Both the position numbers and the translations under genes were made by a program. A stretch of 64,000 nucleotides of DNA from Euryarchaeota archaeon UBA86 (GTDB lineage Archaea; Thermoplasmatota; Poseidoniia; Poseidoniales; Thalassarchaeaceae), in assembly GCA_002503055.1 (NCBI GenBank), contig DAQX01000029.1:1-64000 (forward strand). Reading direction: 5' to 3'. Positions 51,751-61,445 of the stretch are shown piece after piece. Numbering within the stretch: position 1 is the first letter of the stretch; each line of letters starts with the position of its first letter. A model generated the notes under the pieces. It was not told the DNA's origin. It did no database searches and saw only the letters and a list, made by a program, of their open reading frames with translations.

Positions 51751-52835
51751 ATGGCTCTATTTCTATCGTCAATCTGTAAGCCCGGATTACCGGTGAAAAT
51801 CCTCCACCAGCCTCGTAATACTCCGATTCCATAGCTCCAGTGCAGAGTGAATATTACAATCGGAGAGAGGAATATAGTAGTCAGATTACGATTCGGCGAG
51901 TTACCTGCAGCAGAGCCATACCAAGCGATTAGATTGTACATGAAAATCAGCCATGGAAGGGCCAGGACAAACAATCTCTCTATTCCGAGTTCTAGAGTGC
52001 TTAGAGAGAAGTCCCACCACGGCGAGGCTAGCCCACCGTTTTCTGATCCCCAATAGAATGCAGCGAAGGCTGCTATCACAATCGGAGGGAATAATGCCAC
52101 CATCACATGACTCCAAGAGCGCAAATCGGAATGCTGGTTACTAGCGAGAGTTCTGACTAATCCGTAATTCGAAATCTGTTTTCTTACCCGCGAGAGATTC
52201 CTTCTGCGATGCCACATTATTGCCGTTCTATCGGTCCACAAACGATGCCCCGCACTTCTGATACTGCGGTCTAGAAGCACATCCTCTGCACCAATGCTAC
52301 CTTCTGGAAAGCCACCCACTTCTTCGAGCACTGAGCGCCTGTATGCAGAGTTCACTCCCGGTAACTGCTCGACCTCTTCCAGCTCCGAAGCTCCAATCTT
52401 ACCGTAATTTGTTCCAGCAGTGAAAATACGACTGCAAAAACTCACATCGATGACCTGCTGTTGCAAGGTCGAATGGTCTGGAGGGCCAAAGTTAGGGCCA
52501 CCGACTCCAGCGACTTCAGGCCTCTCGAACCACCTACTCAGTCGAGAAACCCACTCTTCAGGAACAATCACATCGTCGTCTGTGAACATTACCAACTCTG
52601 AATCGGTCGCCGCGAGCGCTACATTACAAGCGTCTGCGCGTGTTCTGCAACCTTGGTCATCGATGAATCGAATTCCTCGAGATTCAGCCTGTTTTCGGCC
52701 GGAATCATTAGGCGGTCCAACTACAACCACCTCTAATGATCCAAAGTAGTCCTGTGATTGTAAACCATCCAGCGCAATGCCCAATTCGTCACTGTTTGCG
52801 ACACTCGGAATAATGACGCAGACTGAACGACTCAT
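51747..52835 (-). CDS. Family 2 glycosyltransferase with C-terminal membrane helices
   Basis: A 362-residue GT-A enzyme. CVIIPSVANSDELGIALDGLQ starts the fold, VMFTDDDVIVPEEWVSRLSRW holds the DxD, GVNSAYRRSVLEEVGGFPEGSIGAEDVLLDRSIRSAGHRLW includes the acceptor-side ED motif. About three TM helices end the protein, typical of membrane-bound processive or lipid-linked transferases. It likely works in cell-surface glycosylation. It follows PCNA by 37 bp on the same strand. Confidence 0.92.
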   Translation of the reverse strand: MSRSVCVIIPSVANSDELGIALDGLQSQDYFGSLEVVVVGPPNDSGRKQAESRGIRFIDDQGCRTRADACNVALAATDSELVMFTDDDVIVPEEWVSRLSRWFERPEVAGVGGPNFGPPDHSTLQQQVIDVSFCSRIFTAGTNYGKIGASELEEVEQLPGVNSAYRRSVLEEVGGFPEGSIGAEDVLLDRSIRSAGHRLWTDRTAIMWHRRRNLSRVRKQISNYGLVRTLASNQHSDLRSWSHVMVALFPPIVIAAFAAFYWGSENGGLASPWWDFSLSTLELGIERLFVLALPWLIFMYNLIAWYGSAAGNSPNRNLTTIFLSPIVIFTLHWSYGIGVLRGWWRIFTGNPGLQIDDRNRAI

Positions 52836-52872
52836 GGCCCGCGGCGATAGTAGTACCTCAAGAGGTAATAGG

Positions 52873-53619
52873 TCAATCGTTAGTTACTCTTGGTGCTAGG
52901 AAGTAAGTCCAACTGGCACCGCCATCATTGCTATTCCAATCCAGTCGCAGTGGAAACTTATCCTGGAATCTAACCTGGACATCGCTAGCCAGCCCCGAAG
53001 CCAGCTTTCGAGTGAGTGGATCTAGGAACTGTAGGCTGTAGGTACCTTGTGTTGGCGAAGGGCATGTCAACTCACTAAGCTCTCCGGATTCAAAGCTCAC
53101 ATTTACTCCCTCTCCAGCTTCAACAGTAACACTGACTCGCAACTCCTTACTATCGATACTCAAATCGACCAGTTCTCCGACGAATTTAGCAGCGCGAAGT
53201 GACCTACTCAACTTCTCAGCATCTATGGTGGCGCTGCAATTGAAGTCAAGGACTGGTAACTTAGGGTCGGACATAGAGTTCGTATCCAGTCCTCTGAGGA
53301 TACGGTGAACCTGTCCCACTCTGACATTTACGGCCCCCACTGCATCGTCATAGTCAATCTCTACCAAATCCGATGGACCTGCAAGCGTTAACAAGTCTCG
53401 GAGCTTTCCTAATTCCAGACCAATCTCAACTGGCTCACACTCGTATGTCTCGAAGCAAGCATCAGAAATTGTAGCGGAAAGAAGCGCGACATGTGAACCA
53501 TCCACTACATTGACAGTGAGTCCTTTCTCACCCCAACTCATCTTTGCCTCTTCAGTGAGGACAGAGAGGAGATCAACAATCTCTCTCATCAGTTGTGTGT
53601 TTGCTGTGACTCTTAGCAT
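52873..53619 (-). CDS. pcn: DNA polymerase sliding clamp PCNA
   Basis: A 248-residue trimeric clamp subunit. MLRVTANTQLMREIVDLLSVLTEEAKMSWGEKGLTVNVVDGSHVALLS, the interdomain region PKLPVLDFNCSATIDAEKL, and a terminal YFLAPRVTND are PCNA-like. It ties replicative polymerase, FEN1 and ligase to DNA. Two tandem ATGs follow GAGGTG; the second (53619) gives proper spacing. It lies between transcription factor S and the GT2 gene, a TFS-PCNA order found in other euryarchaea. Confidence 0.9.
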   Translation of the reverse strand: MLRVTANTQLMREIVDLLSVLTEEAKMSWGEKGLTVNVVDGSHVALLSATISDACFETYECEPVEIGLELGKLRDLLTLAGPSDLVEIDYDDAVGAVNVRVGQVHRILRGLDTNSMSDPKLPVLDFNCSATIDAEKLSRSLRAAKFVGELVDLSIDSKELRVSVTVEAGEGVNVSFESGELSELTCPSPTQGTYSLQFLDPLTRKLASGLASDVQVRFQDKFPLRLDWNSNDGGASWTYFLAPRVTND

Positions 53620-53689
53620 CATATCACCTCGTCTGTATTGCACTGTAGTATTGGAGGTCTTTCATCCTTCGTGGTTGGCCTCTAAGGGT

Positions 53690-54070
53690 CTATTGGTACT
53701 CTCTGAACTTCTTCCCACAGTTCTTGCAGGTGCAGATTTTTGTTTCAGGCTCGTCTGAACTCCTAGTTTGCATCAGGACTACGAAAATCTCATTCTTATC
53801 GCACTCAGGACATCGAATATCCCCTACTCTGAGCACTCCCTTGCCCTCTTCCTCTTCCACAACTTCGGTTAGATGCTTCAGAGATTTCTCCGAGCCCGAT
53901 GCTGTAGCGTTGGCAAGATCAATGGTCTCTCCAGTCATTGGATCAGTGAATGTGCCGCCCTTTCCATCGTCGCCGCTCAAAGGGCCCTCGTAACCACATT
54001 TGTAGTTAGGACACTTGATGCATCCAGATGCATCTGGATACGACAACGCTCCACATTCAGGACAAAACAT
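53690..54070 (-). CDS. tfs: Transcription factor S (TFIIS/RPB9-like)
   Basis: A 126-residue two-zinc-ribbon protein. The N-terminal ribbon is FCPECGALSYPDASGCIKCPNYKCG; a charged linker follows; the C-terminal ribbon is RCPECDKNEIFVVLMQTRSSDEPETKICTCKNCGKKF. The acidic DE of the hairpin (SSDEPET) is retained, so RNA-cleavage stimulation of stalled RNA polymerase is expected. A TTG nine bases upstream is an alternative start. It reads into PCNA and is divergent from nop5. Confidence 0.95.
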   Translation of the reverse strand: MFCPECGALSYPDASGCIKCPNYKCGYEGPLSGDDGKGGTFTDPMTGETIDLANATASGSEKSLKHLTEVVEEEEGKGVLRVGDIRCPECDKNEIFVVLMQTRSSDEPETKICTCKNCGKKFREYQ

Positions 54071-54144
54071 CTCTCTCAAACCCTAGTCGGGGCTCAACCA
54101 ACCGAACAGGGACAAACCAACCGTCTATTCAACTATTCTGTGGA

Positions 54145-55221
54145 ATGACTCCTCCTAAGCATCACAGAAGCGATTGGAACCGCACCGTTCAAGCCTCACA
54201 GCACTGCCCGGCATATGTGAGGTTACATTACGATTGGAGGATGGCCCGCGTGGTCGACGACGATGCAAACATCGTTGATGAGATTTCATGGACTTCAAAA
54301 CATTCTGTCGGAGCACTAACTGATAGACTGGAGGAACTTCAGTCAGGAAACCTGAGTCCAGAGGCCAAAACTCTCGCAGAAAGATTCCCAGACGCGCGCC
54401 CAGACAGTATGGCCGTACTCTCGGATCCCGAATGGCCCGACTTGAGTGAAGATGAACATTCTATGCTTTCCGCGGCCTCAGCCAGATTGGCGAAGCGAGG
54501 AGTTGCAAACTCTGCTGCTGACCCAGATCGCAGACTCGACATGCTTTCGGGTGCGACTAGCGAACTCCGAGCTGCATGGGGAACTAGTGAGGCCAGATGC
54601 GTCGAGTGGGCAGGCCTTTTCCTTCCAGATGCTGATTTGGATGCACAGAGGGAACAGATTCCAGCAGCTATTGCTGATGCGGAATCGATCGATTCGGCTG
54701 CTACAACCCTAGGTTTGCAAACTCCAGAACATTCTCCTGGTGAACAGGAATGGGTTGCCTTGTGCGCTCATGCTAGAGGAGTAATAGAATTGGCTGAGAG
54801 ATTAAACTCGGCTGAACAGGCAACTCGGTCACTCGCACAGCAATATGTGCCCACGCTGAGTCTACTCGTAGGTCCTCTTGGAGCAGCCAAGATGGTGACT
54901 CTTGCCAGAGGCCGAGAGAGATTGGCCCGTATGCCCAGCGGTAGTTTACAGGTACTGGGAGCCAGTGGAGCCATGGCTGCACACAGGAGAGGAGCACCAC
55001 CACCAAAGCACTCTCCAATTCTTTTCTCACTACCACAGGTCTCAAAGTCGCCTAGATGGGTCCGTGGCAAGATTGCCCGCTATCTTGCTGGAAAGTGCTC
55101 AATCGCAGTAAGAGTAGACCACTTCAATGGAGAGCCTTGGGGAGACGAGCAGATCGACGAGATAAACAAAGAATGTCAGAACATCAAGGACAGGTTCCCA
55201 AAACCCCCTAAGAGGAGGTAA
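54145..55221 (+). CDS. nop5: Nop5 (Nop56/58), box C/D RNP core protein
   Basis: A 358-residue protein. The Nop domain shows YVPTLSLLVGPLGAAKMVTLARGRERLARMPSGSLQVLGASGAM, GAPPPKHSPILFSLPQVSKSPRWVRGKIARYLAGKCSIAVRVDHF, followed by a coiled-coil-like helical region before it. Nop5 bridges L7Ae-bound C/D guide RNA and fibrillarin for 2'-O-methylation of rRNA and tRNA. The ATG at 54145 begins MTPPKHHRSDW; a frame from 54028 overlaps the divergent tfs gene. Fibrillarin follows after 2 bp. Confidence 0.93.
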   Translation: MTPPKHHRSDWNRTVQASQHCPAYVRLHYDWRMARVVDDDANIVDEISWTSKHSVGALTDRLEELQSGNLSPEAKTLAERFPDARPDSMAVLSDPEWPDLSEDEHSMLSAASARLAKRGVANSAADPDRRLDMLSGATSELRAAWGTSEARCVEWAGLFLPDADLDAQREQIPAAIADAESIDSAATTLGLQTPEHSPGEQEWVALCAHARGVIELAERLNSAEQATRSLAQQYVPTLSLLVGPLGAAKMVTLARGRERLARMPSGSLQVLGASGAMAAHRRGAPPPKHSPILFSLPQVSKSPRWVRGKIARYLAGKCSIAVRVDHFNGEPWGDEQIDEINKECQNIKDRFPKPPKRR

Positions 55222-55223
55222 GA

Positions 55224-55922
55224 ATGAGCCGCAAGCCAGCGAAACTTGCATGGGGCGTGCGTCGCGAAGGCCGCTCTCTATGGACAAGGAATGCAGTTAG
55301 AGGGGTCTCTCTAAGGGGAGAGCGCAGGAAGACAGATTCGAGAATAGAATGGAGGTCCTGGGCAGCATCAAAATCGAAAGTAGCTGCTGCTTTATTGAGG
55401 ACCTCAAACAACCCCTCTGAATTGCTACCAGAAACTGGCTCTACATGCTTGTACCTAGGTGCATCTTACGGCTCAACTGTAAGCCATATTCACGACCATG
55501 TCTGTGGTTCGGGAAACCACCATCGAGGACAAGTTGTAGCAGTAGAGATTTCTCCGCGTGCGATGAGAGAACTATCTACGCTCGCTGCCAGCAGGCCAGG
55601 ATTAGTCCCAGTTCTTGCTGATGCTCGAGTGCCAAGTCAGGTTGTACCATTCATGCGCGGTAAGGCAGATTGGATGCACCAAGATTTGAGCATTGCAGAT
55701 CAGGCCCAGTCTTTCGTAAATATGGCTCAAGCCTTCCTTAGGCCAGGAGGCACTGGTCTACTATCTTTGAAAGCGGCTAGTGAGAGGTCGTCACAAGGAG
55801 ATGATGACAGCAGATTTGCTATGGCCGAGCAAATTCTAGAAGATTCCGAACTCAGATTAATTGAGAGAATTGACCTAACTGGATTGGAAGAACAGCATGT
55901 TCTTTTCCATGTCAAGGGCTAA
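55224..55922 (+). CDS. flpA: Fibrillarin, rRNA/tRNA 2'-O-methyltransferase
   Basis: A 232-residue SAM-dependent methyltransferase of the box C/D RNP. YLGASYGSTVSHIHDHV is the SAM motif, VVAVEISPRAMRELSTLAASRPGLVPVLADAR and WMHQDLSIADQAQ (catalytic Asp region) follow. GGAGGT sits a few bases before the ATG. Adjacent to nop5, the standard archaeal pair. Its N-terminal ~50 residues are basic (KLAWGVRREGRSLWTRN), a slightly long lead-in. Confidence 0.96.
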   Translation: MSRKPAKLAWGVRREGRSLWTRNAVRGVSLRGERRKTDSRIEWRSWAASKSKVAAALLRTSNNPSELLPETGSTCLYLGASYGSTVSHIHDHVCGSGNHHRGQVVAVEISPRAMRELSTLAASRPGLVPVLADARVPSQVVPFMRGKADWMHQDLSIADQAQSFVNMAQAFLRPGGTGLLSLKAASERSSQGDDDSRFAMAEQILEDSELRLIERIDLTGLEEQHVLFHVKG

Positions 55923-55930
55923 CTCATTCT

Positions 55931-56344
55931 CTAGAAAAATGCTAATCCACCAAGTGCTGCTCCGCCACCGACGATTAATATTCCATATCCAATCAGTGAG
56001 AGGTAGTTCAGAACTAGTCCAATAATCGCCTCATTGCGCCTGAGTCCACCTAGGTTGTTGGCGTCCCTGAGTCCCAAGTGACCTAACACAATTCCGACAA
56101 TCATGGTTATCGGTGCAAGACAGGCAGTAAAGCAAAGGAACGGGGCCGAGATATGGCATACCCAAGTCGCTATTCCCAATACTAAGCTGATAGTGGCATT
56201 ATCGTTATTCTGAGGGATTGGGACCATGGGGCTCACAAATGCTCCGGCATTTGCAGGTGCATTCGTATAGGGATCGAACTCCTGCTTATCGTCACCAGTT
56301 GATGGACTGCCATCGAATACCGGGCCGCTTTGTGAGTCCTCCAT
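55931..56344 (-). CDS. DUF4190-like small membrane protein
   Basis: A 137-residue protein. A Gly/Pro/Asn-rich cytoplasmic-looking N-terminus (~60 residues) precedes two hydrophobic helices of the LVLGIATWVCHISAPFLCFTACLAPITMIVGIVLGHLGL and LVLNYLSLIGYGILIVGGGAALGGLAFF type. The block GLRDANNLGGLRRNEAIIGLVLNYLSL resembles DUF4190 repeat domains. Function unknown. Several in-frame ATGs exist; 56344 is the innermost sensible one. Confidence 0.65.
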   Translation of the reverse strand: MEDSQSGPVFDGSPSTGDDKQEFDPYTNAPANAGAFVSPMVPIPQNNDNATISLVLGIATWVCHISAPFLCFTACLAPITMIVGIVLGHLGLRDANNLGGLRRNEAIIGLVLNYLSLIGYGILIVGGGAALGGLAFF

Positions 56345-56419
56345 GTTTGTACACATTCGCATTCGGATTTAATATCTACCAAGAGTCAGAATCATGGAGT
56401 CGGACCTTCTCAGGTAAAC

Positions 56420-57271
56420 ATGCCCGAGTTGCCCGAGGTCGAGACCGTTAGGCGCGGATTGGAGAGACATCTGCTAGGCCGGACGATTGAGCGAGTAGAA
56501 CTCAGAAGGCCAGATCTTAGATTCCCATTTCCACCAGGATTTGAGAGGATGCTCTCAGGTAGAATCGTGGAGAATCTCGACAGACGGGCAAAGTATCTGC
56601 TGACAAGACTTAGTGGAGGTGTGACATGGATGTGCCATCTAGGAATGACCGGTCGATGGACATTGCTCGATGCTAATAGCACCGAGGCAGATGATGGACC
56701 TCATGACTGGGTAGTATTGCATCTCGATGACGGCGGTAAGGCAGTGTTTACTGATCATCGAAGGTTCGGTTTCATGGATGCATTCGAAACCGACAAACAG
56801 AATCAGAACAAGTTCCTATCCAAACTCGGTCCAGAACCTACTCCAGATTACCTGACTCCAATGGATCTTGCTGATGCACTTAGGGGACGCAAAACTCCGA
56901 TGAAGTCTGCATTGCTAGATCAATCCACAGTGGCCGGTCTTGGGAATATTTATGTCTGTGAGATTCTATTCAGATCTGGAGTCTCGCCAAAGAGAAGCGC
57001 ATCTTCTGTAGCCGGCAAGTCAGGAGTCACAAAGCGAGTAGAGAGAGTTACTGCAGCAACTCATGATGTCATTACTGAGGCAATCGATGCCGGTGGCTCG
57101 ACCATCAGTGATTTCGTCAATGTAGAGGGCGACTTGGGTTACTTCAGCCACTCCTTCCAAGTCTATGGAAGGGAAGGAGAGGCATGTGTAGTTGAGGACT
57201 GCAAGTCAACTATCAGACGTATCGTGCAGTCAGGAAGATCGACCTTCTATTGCCCGAATTGTCAGCGCTAA
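56420..57271 (+). CDS. mutM: Formamidopyrimidine-DNA glycosylase (Fpg/MutM)
   Basis: A 283-residue bifunctional glycosylase/AP lyase. The N-terminal catalytic MPELPEVETVRRGLE (Pro2, Glu3), RRAKYLLTRLSGG (Lys), TDHRRFGFMD, the helix-two-turn-helix LDQSTVAGLGNIYVCEILF and the terminal zinc finger CVVEDCKSTIRRIVQSGRSTFYCPNCQ are all present. It removes oxidised purines such as 8-oxoguanine. A bacterial-type repair gene in an archaeal context. The stop abuts the convergent SDR gene. Confidence 0.97.
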   Translation: MPELPEVETVRRGLERHLLGRTIERVELRRPDLRFPFPPGFERMLSGRIVENLDRRAKYLLTRLSGGVTWMCHLGMTGRWTLLDANSTEADDGPHDWVVLHLDDGGKAVFTDHRRFGFMDAFETDKQNQNKFLSKLGPEPTPDYLTPMDLADALRGRKTPMKSALLDQSTVAGLGNIYVCEILFRSGVSPKRSASSVAGKSGVTKRVERVTAATHDVITEAIDAGGSTISDFVNVEGDLGYFSHSFQVYGREGEACVVEDCKSTIRRIVQSGRSTFYCPNCQR

Positions 57272-58027
57272 TCAGCGTAGCATCAGCATCGTTTTGACAA
57301 TCATTAGTTGTAGTCTAATTGGCAAAATCCTACCCAATAGAGGGACTCCCCAATTGACAAAACCCGGAATGACTTCTCTTCGTCTATTCATCATCGCTCT
57401 CACAGCAATCTTAGCCACTCTTTCAACACGCATTGCACTCCAAAGCTCCACGCCTGTGAGTTTCATTCCCGAGACTTCTTGGAAACCAGTCTGAACATAT
57501 CCGGGGCAAAGCGCAGTAACCGAAACTCCGGCCCCCTTCAATTCAGAACTCATCGCACGTGACAGGGAGAGAACATACGACTTGCTGGCACAATAGACAG
57601 CCATGCCAGGTCCGGGCTGGAAAGCAGCAATTGAGGCCACATTCAGTATCTTCCCACTTCCTTGACTTTTCATCTTGGTAGAATAATGGTGCCCTAAGGC
57701 AGTCAATGCCCTGATATTGACATCTACAATTCCTAACAATTCATCAGAATCTTGTTCTGTCATTTTACCGTATAATCCATATCCAGCATTATTGACCAGT
57801 ATGTCCACATTCTCATTCAATTGGATTAGCCTATCGACCTCTGCAGGAATTGAGAGATCTGCCGTGATAACTTCAACTTTAGTGGAATCACTTAATTCCT
57901 CAGCTAGAGAATTTAGCAGATTTTCTCGCCTTCCCGTAATTATCAGACGATCTACTTTGGTTGCTAGAATCTTGGCTATCTCTAGTCCAATACCGCTGGA
58001 TGCACCAGTGACAAGTGCTACTGACAT
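57272..58027 (-). CDS. Short-chain dehydrogenase/reductase
   Basis: A 251-residue classical SDR. ALVTGASSGIGLEIAKIL, DILVNNAGYGLYGKM, and the catalytic YCASKSYVLSLSRAMSSEL are evident, with GYVQTGFQ following. It transfers hydride between NAD(P) and a carbonyl/alcohol; the substrate is unknown. It starts 12 bp after the IcmF gene on the same strand, so co-expression is likely. Confidence 0.93.
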   Translation of the reverse strand: MSVALVTGASSGIGLEIAKILATKVDRLIITGRRENLLNSLAEELSDSTKVEVITADLSIPAEVDRLIQLNENVDILVNNAGYGLYGKMTEQDSDELLGIVDVNIRALTALGHHYSTKMKSQGSGKILNVASIAAFQPGPGMAVYCASKSYVLSLSRAMSSELKGAGVSVTALCPGYVQTGFQEVSGMKLTGVELWSAMRVERVAKIAVRAMMNRRREVIPGFVNWGVPLLGRILPIRLQLMIVKTMLMLR

Positions 58028-58039
58028 TCAACAGCCTCA

Positions 58040-61000
58040 TCACATGTTTCGGCGGAACTTTCCACCAGTCTCAAACAGGGCCTGTGTGACTTGTCCAACC
58101 GTACAATAATCCACTATATCCATCATAACCTCAAACAGGTTTCCACCCTCGCGAGCGACCTGCTTCAGTCTAGCAAGACCAGCCTCGGCCTCAGCCGAAT
58201 GAGCCTCTTTGAACTCCTTGTTACGGCCGATTACCATATGACGCTCAGACTCATCTGAACGAGTCACATCGACATCGAAGTCGTCAGACGACATTACCGC
58301 AGAACCTTCGTCGATGTAGGTATTTACGCCCACTATAGGCAACTCCCCTGAGTGCTTGCGCTGCTCATACACCATCGACTCATCTTGGATACGGTTACGC
58401 TGGTAGTTGACCTCTAATGAGCCTAGTACTCCTCCTCGCGCATGCATCTCCTCGAAGATTCTCAGAACTCTCTCCTCCACATTGTCGGTCAACCACTCGG
58501 CAAAGAATGAGCCCTGTAGTGGATTCTCGTTCTGAAGCCAACCATACTCCTTAGACAAAATCAGTTGGATTGCAACAGCGTCCCTGACAGTATCTTCAGT
58601 TGGTGTTCCGAAAGCCTCGTCACGACTGTTTGTATGTAGTGAGTTTGCGTTGTCAGCGAGGGCGTAAAGGGCTTGCAAGGTTGTTCGGTAATCATTCCAA
58701 GTAAACTCCTGAGAGTGCAGGCTTCGCCCACTTCCCTGAATATGGTACTTGAGTTTCTGACCTCGGTCTCCGACACCATACAAATCGCGCATAGCGATGG
58801 CCCAGATTCTTCTACTAACTCGACCAATCACACCGTATTCTGGGTCCATGCCGTTTGAGAAGAACCAACTGAAGTTACGCAGGAATTTGTCGGCATTGAG
58901 GCCACGCGCCTTGAACAACTCGACATAGGTCAAACCGTTGGAGAGAGTGAGAGCAGCCTGGCTGATTGGATTCGCCCCTGCCTCGTCAATATGGTAGCCA
59001 GAGATTGAGACGAAGTAGTGGTTACGGACATCATTATCCACATAGAATTCAGCCACATCTCCCATCATTCTCAGAGCAGTATCAAGATTGAATACTAGGG
59101 TGTTTTGGCCCATAGCTTCCTTGAGTTGGTCCGCTTGTACAGTGCCTCGCACAGTGCTTAGTGTTCTAGTCTTGATTTCGGCATACTCATCTTCAGTCGG
59201 ATCCCTACCATTCTCTTCTACGAACTTGGCTACTTGCTGGCGGATTGCAACTGTAAAGAATGCAGCAAGGTGCCACCAGTAATTGCCATTTATTGTCTTA
59301 GATACTGATGTATTAGGTGCGCACAAATCGAAACCTTCGAACAACTTCTCCATCTCATCTACAGTACTGATTGATACTCCTGATTCACACACCTTACCGA
59401 AGATATCGAGCCTTTCTACTGGATCATGTCCGTAAAGACTGGGCGAATCAAAAGCGACCGATAGTCGGTTGAACGGTTGATCTCTGGAAAGGAAGTGGTA
59501 GCGCTTGTTAGTACGCTCAGCGCTCCCCTCGCCAGCAAACATCCTGACCGGAAGCTCGTCTGCTCGCTTGAATGGGAATACACCACCAGTGTAAGGGAAT
59601 AATCCGGGCGCATTTTCTCTCCGAATCCATTCAAGCCTGTCTCCCCAATCCTCGGTATCTGGTAGTGCAACCCGAGGCAAATCCAAGCCAGATAGGGTGG
59701 TCCTAGTTGTTTCAACGGGAATCTCCTTTCCTCTGACTGTATAACTCGCTTCTCCGGATCTGTAGGCGGCCGCCCTTGCTTCGAAATCCTCGAGAGCCTG
59801 CCAAGCCTCCTCTGCAACTTCTGCTCTGACGCCTACGGCCTCCTCAGCCAAATCATCTGCAGCCGTATCCTTACCGCTCGATCGCATTTGTTCGGCCGAA
59901 GCCTCTAGTTGCTGAACAAGTCTAACTCGACGAACAGTCTCATCGGTTCTCTGATGGTAACTACGGACAGAAGAAGCGACTTCTGCCAGGTAACCCTGCC
60001 TTTCTGAAGGAATAGGATTTGAGCGGTGTGGCAGACCATCCTTGCCAATTCTAGCTGGAGCCGCATAGAAGTCTGCGCCGAGTTTTTCACTAAGGATACC
60101 CGACAATCTCTCCCATAGCATGTCAACTCCGGCATCTGCGAACTGACTAGCAATTGTTGGAATCACAGGCAGAGTCGAATCATCTGCATCCCACAACTCC
60201 CGATTGCGCTTGAACTGCTTACGAATCTCAGAGAGGGCCTCTTCGGAACCTCTCCGATCGAACTTGTTGAGCACAATGAGATCGGCTGCATCAAGCATCT
60301 CCAACTTCTCTAATTGGCTTGGAGCTCCATATTCGCGAGTTGTTACATACATCGAGACATCAGCGACCTCGGTAATCGCATCATCACCTTGCCCGATTCC
60401 ACTAGTCTCTACGAATACCAAATCGAAGCCAACTGCCTGACAGACCTGAACTGCCCTGTCCACACAGTCAGCGATTTCTCGTCCGCTTTCTCTGCTAGCG
60501 AATGAGCGCATGAACAGGTTCTCATCAGAGAGAGAATTCATCCTTATCCTATCGCCCAGAAGTGCCCCCCCAGTCCTCTTTCGCGTTGGATCAGTTGCAA
60601 GTAGAGCGATTTTCATTCCAGGATTATCTCTCTGAATTCTAAGCATAATCTCATCAGTCAGACTAGACTTACCGGCCCCTCCAGTTCCTGTCAGCCCTAC
60701 TATAGGACAAACTTCCTCCTCAGGGCGTGAACGAACTCGCTGTAGAACAGCCGAGAAAGAATCCTCGTCACCGTTCTCTGCTAGTGTGAGTATTTTTGAG
60801 ACAGAACCATGGTCATCAGCCGTTACAGGGTTAGCCAGAGAATCAAAGCGAGAAGAATCCAGCAAATCCGCATTCGATGCTCTTTCCATGGCATCCTGTA
60901 CCATTCCGACAAGCCCTAGATTACGACCATCATCAGGCGAGTAGATTCGGGCAATATTCTTCTCATCTAGATGCTCTATCTCGTGAGGGAGTATTGTTCC

Positions 61001-61303
61001 ACCACCGCCTCCGAATAGGAAAACATGGCCGAAACCAGAATCATCGAGAATTTCTCTCGTATGGGTGAACATCTCTACTGCTCCTCCTTGATACGAAGTG
61101 ATCGCGACAGCGTGAGCGTCTTCCTGAATTGCCGCTCTCGCGACTTCATCCGCACCGCGGTCATGGCCTAGGTGAATTACCTCGCAGCCCTGACTCTGCA
61201 ATATTCTACGGAAGATGCCAATTGCCACATCATGGCCATCAAAGATGGCCGCTGCGGTAACAACGCGAAGAGGCACACTGCTCTCCGACCGCTCACTACC
61301 CAT
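58040..61303 (-). CDS. icmF: Fused B12-dependent acyl-CoA mutase IcmF (isobutyryl-CoA mutase type)
   Basis: A 1087-residue fusion in IcmF order. First a B12-binding domain (TAAAIFDGHDVAIGIFRRILQ, HLGHDRGADEV, ITSYQGGAVEMF), then a MeaB-type GTPase (GLTGTGGAGKSS around residue 203, ATDPTRKRTGGALLGDR, VLNKFDRRG), a linker, and the mutase barrel (MDPEYGVIGRVSRRIWAIAM, GSGRSLHSQEFTWNDYRTTLQAL). In IcmF the B12 motif reads DGHDxA rather than DGHDRG, as here. It interconverts branched and linear CoA esters, e.g. isobutyryl- and butyryl-CoA. The ATG at 61303 is preferred to a TTG upstream. Confidence 0.92.
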   Translation of the reverse strand: MGSERSESSVPLRVVTAAAIFDGHDVAIGIFRRILQSQGCEVIHLGHDRGADEVARAAIQEDAHAVAITSYQGGAVEMFTHTREILDDSGFGHVFLFGGGGGTILPHEIEHLDEKNIARIYSPDDGRNLGLVGMVQDAMERASNADLLDSSRFDSLANPVTADDHGSVSKILTLAENGDEDSFSAVLQRVRSRPEEEVCPIVGLTGTGGAGKSSLTDEIMLRIQRDNPGMKIALLATDPTRKRTGGALLGDRIRMNSLSDENLFMRSFASRESGREIADCVDRAVQVCQAVGFDLVFVETSGIGQGDDAITEVADVSMYVTTREYGAPSQLEKLEMLDAADLIVLNKFDRRGSEEALSEIRKQFKRNRELWDADDSTLPVIPTIASQFADAGVDMLWERLSGILSEKLGADFYAAPARIGKDGLPHRSNPIPSERQGYLAEVASSVRSYHQRTDETVRRVRLVQQLEASAEQMRSSGKDTAADDLAEEAVGVRAEVAEEAWQALEDFEARAAAYRSGEASYTVRGKEIPVETTRTTLSGLDLPRVALPDTEDWGDRLEWIRRENAPGLFPYTGGVFPFKRADELPVRMFAGEGSAERTNKRYHFLSRDQPFNRLSVAFDSPSLYGHDPVERLDIFGKVCESGVSISTVDEMEKLFEGFDLCAPNTSVSKTINGNYWWHLAAFFTVAIRQQVAKFVEENGRDPTEDEYAEIKTRTLSTVRGTVQADQLKEAMGQNTLVFNLDTALRMMGDVAEFYVDNDVRNHYFVSISGYHIDEAGANPISQAALTLSNGLTYVELFKARGLNADKFLRNFSWFFSNGMDPEYGVIGRVSRRIWAIAMRDLYGVGDRGQKLKYHIQGSGRSLHSQEFTWNDYRTTLQALYALADNANSLHTNSRDEAFGTPTEDTVRDAVAIQLILSKEYGWLQNENPLQGSFFAEWLTDNVEERVLRIFEEMHARGGVLGSLEVNYQRNRIQDESMVYEQRKHSGELPIVGVNTYIDEGSAVMSSDDFDVDVTRSDESERHMVIGRNKEFKEAHSAEAEAGLARLKQVAREGGNLFEVMMDIVDYCTVGQVTQALFETGGKFRRNM

Positions 61304-61445
61304 GCTAATTGGGACAATGGGGGCACCCAAAAATGAGCCGCATGCAGTATAGAAGCCTCTCTCTACAGAAAAATCAGTATGTAATACTCGAAATTAAGAC
61401 ATCGCAGGGTCATAGTTCAAGACCCTATACTCATGTTCAGGTACG

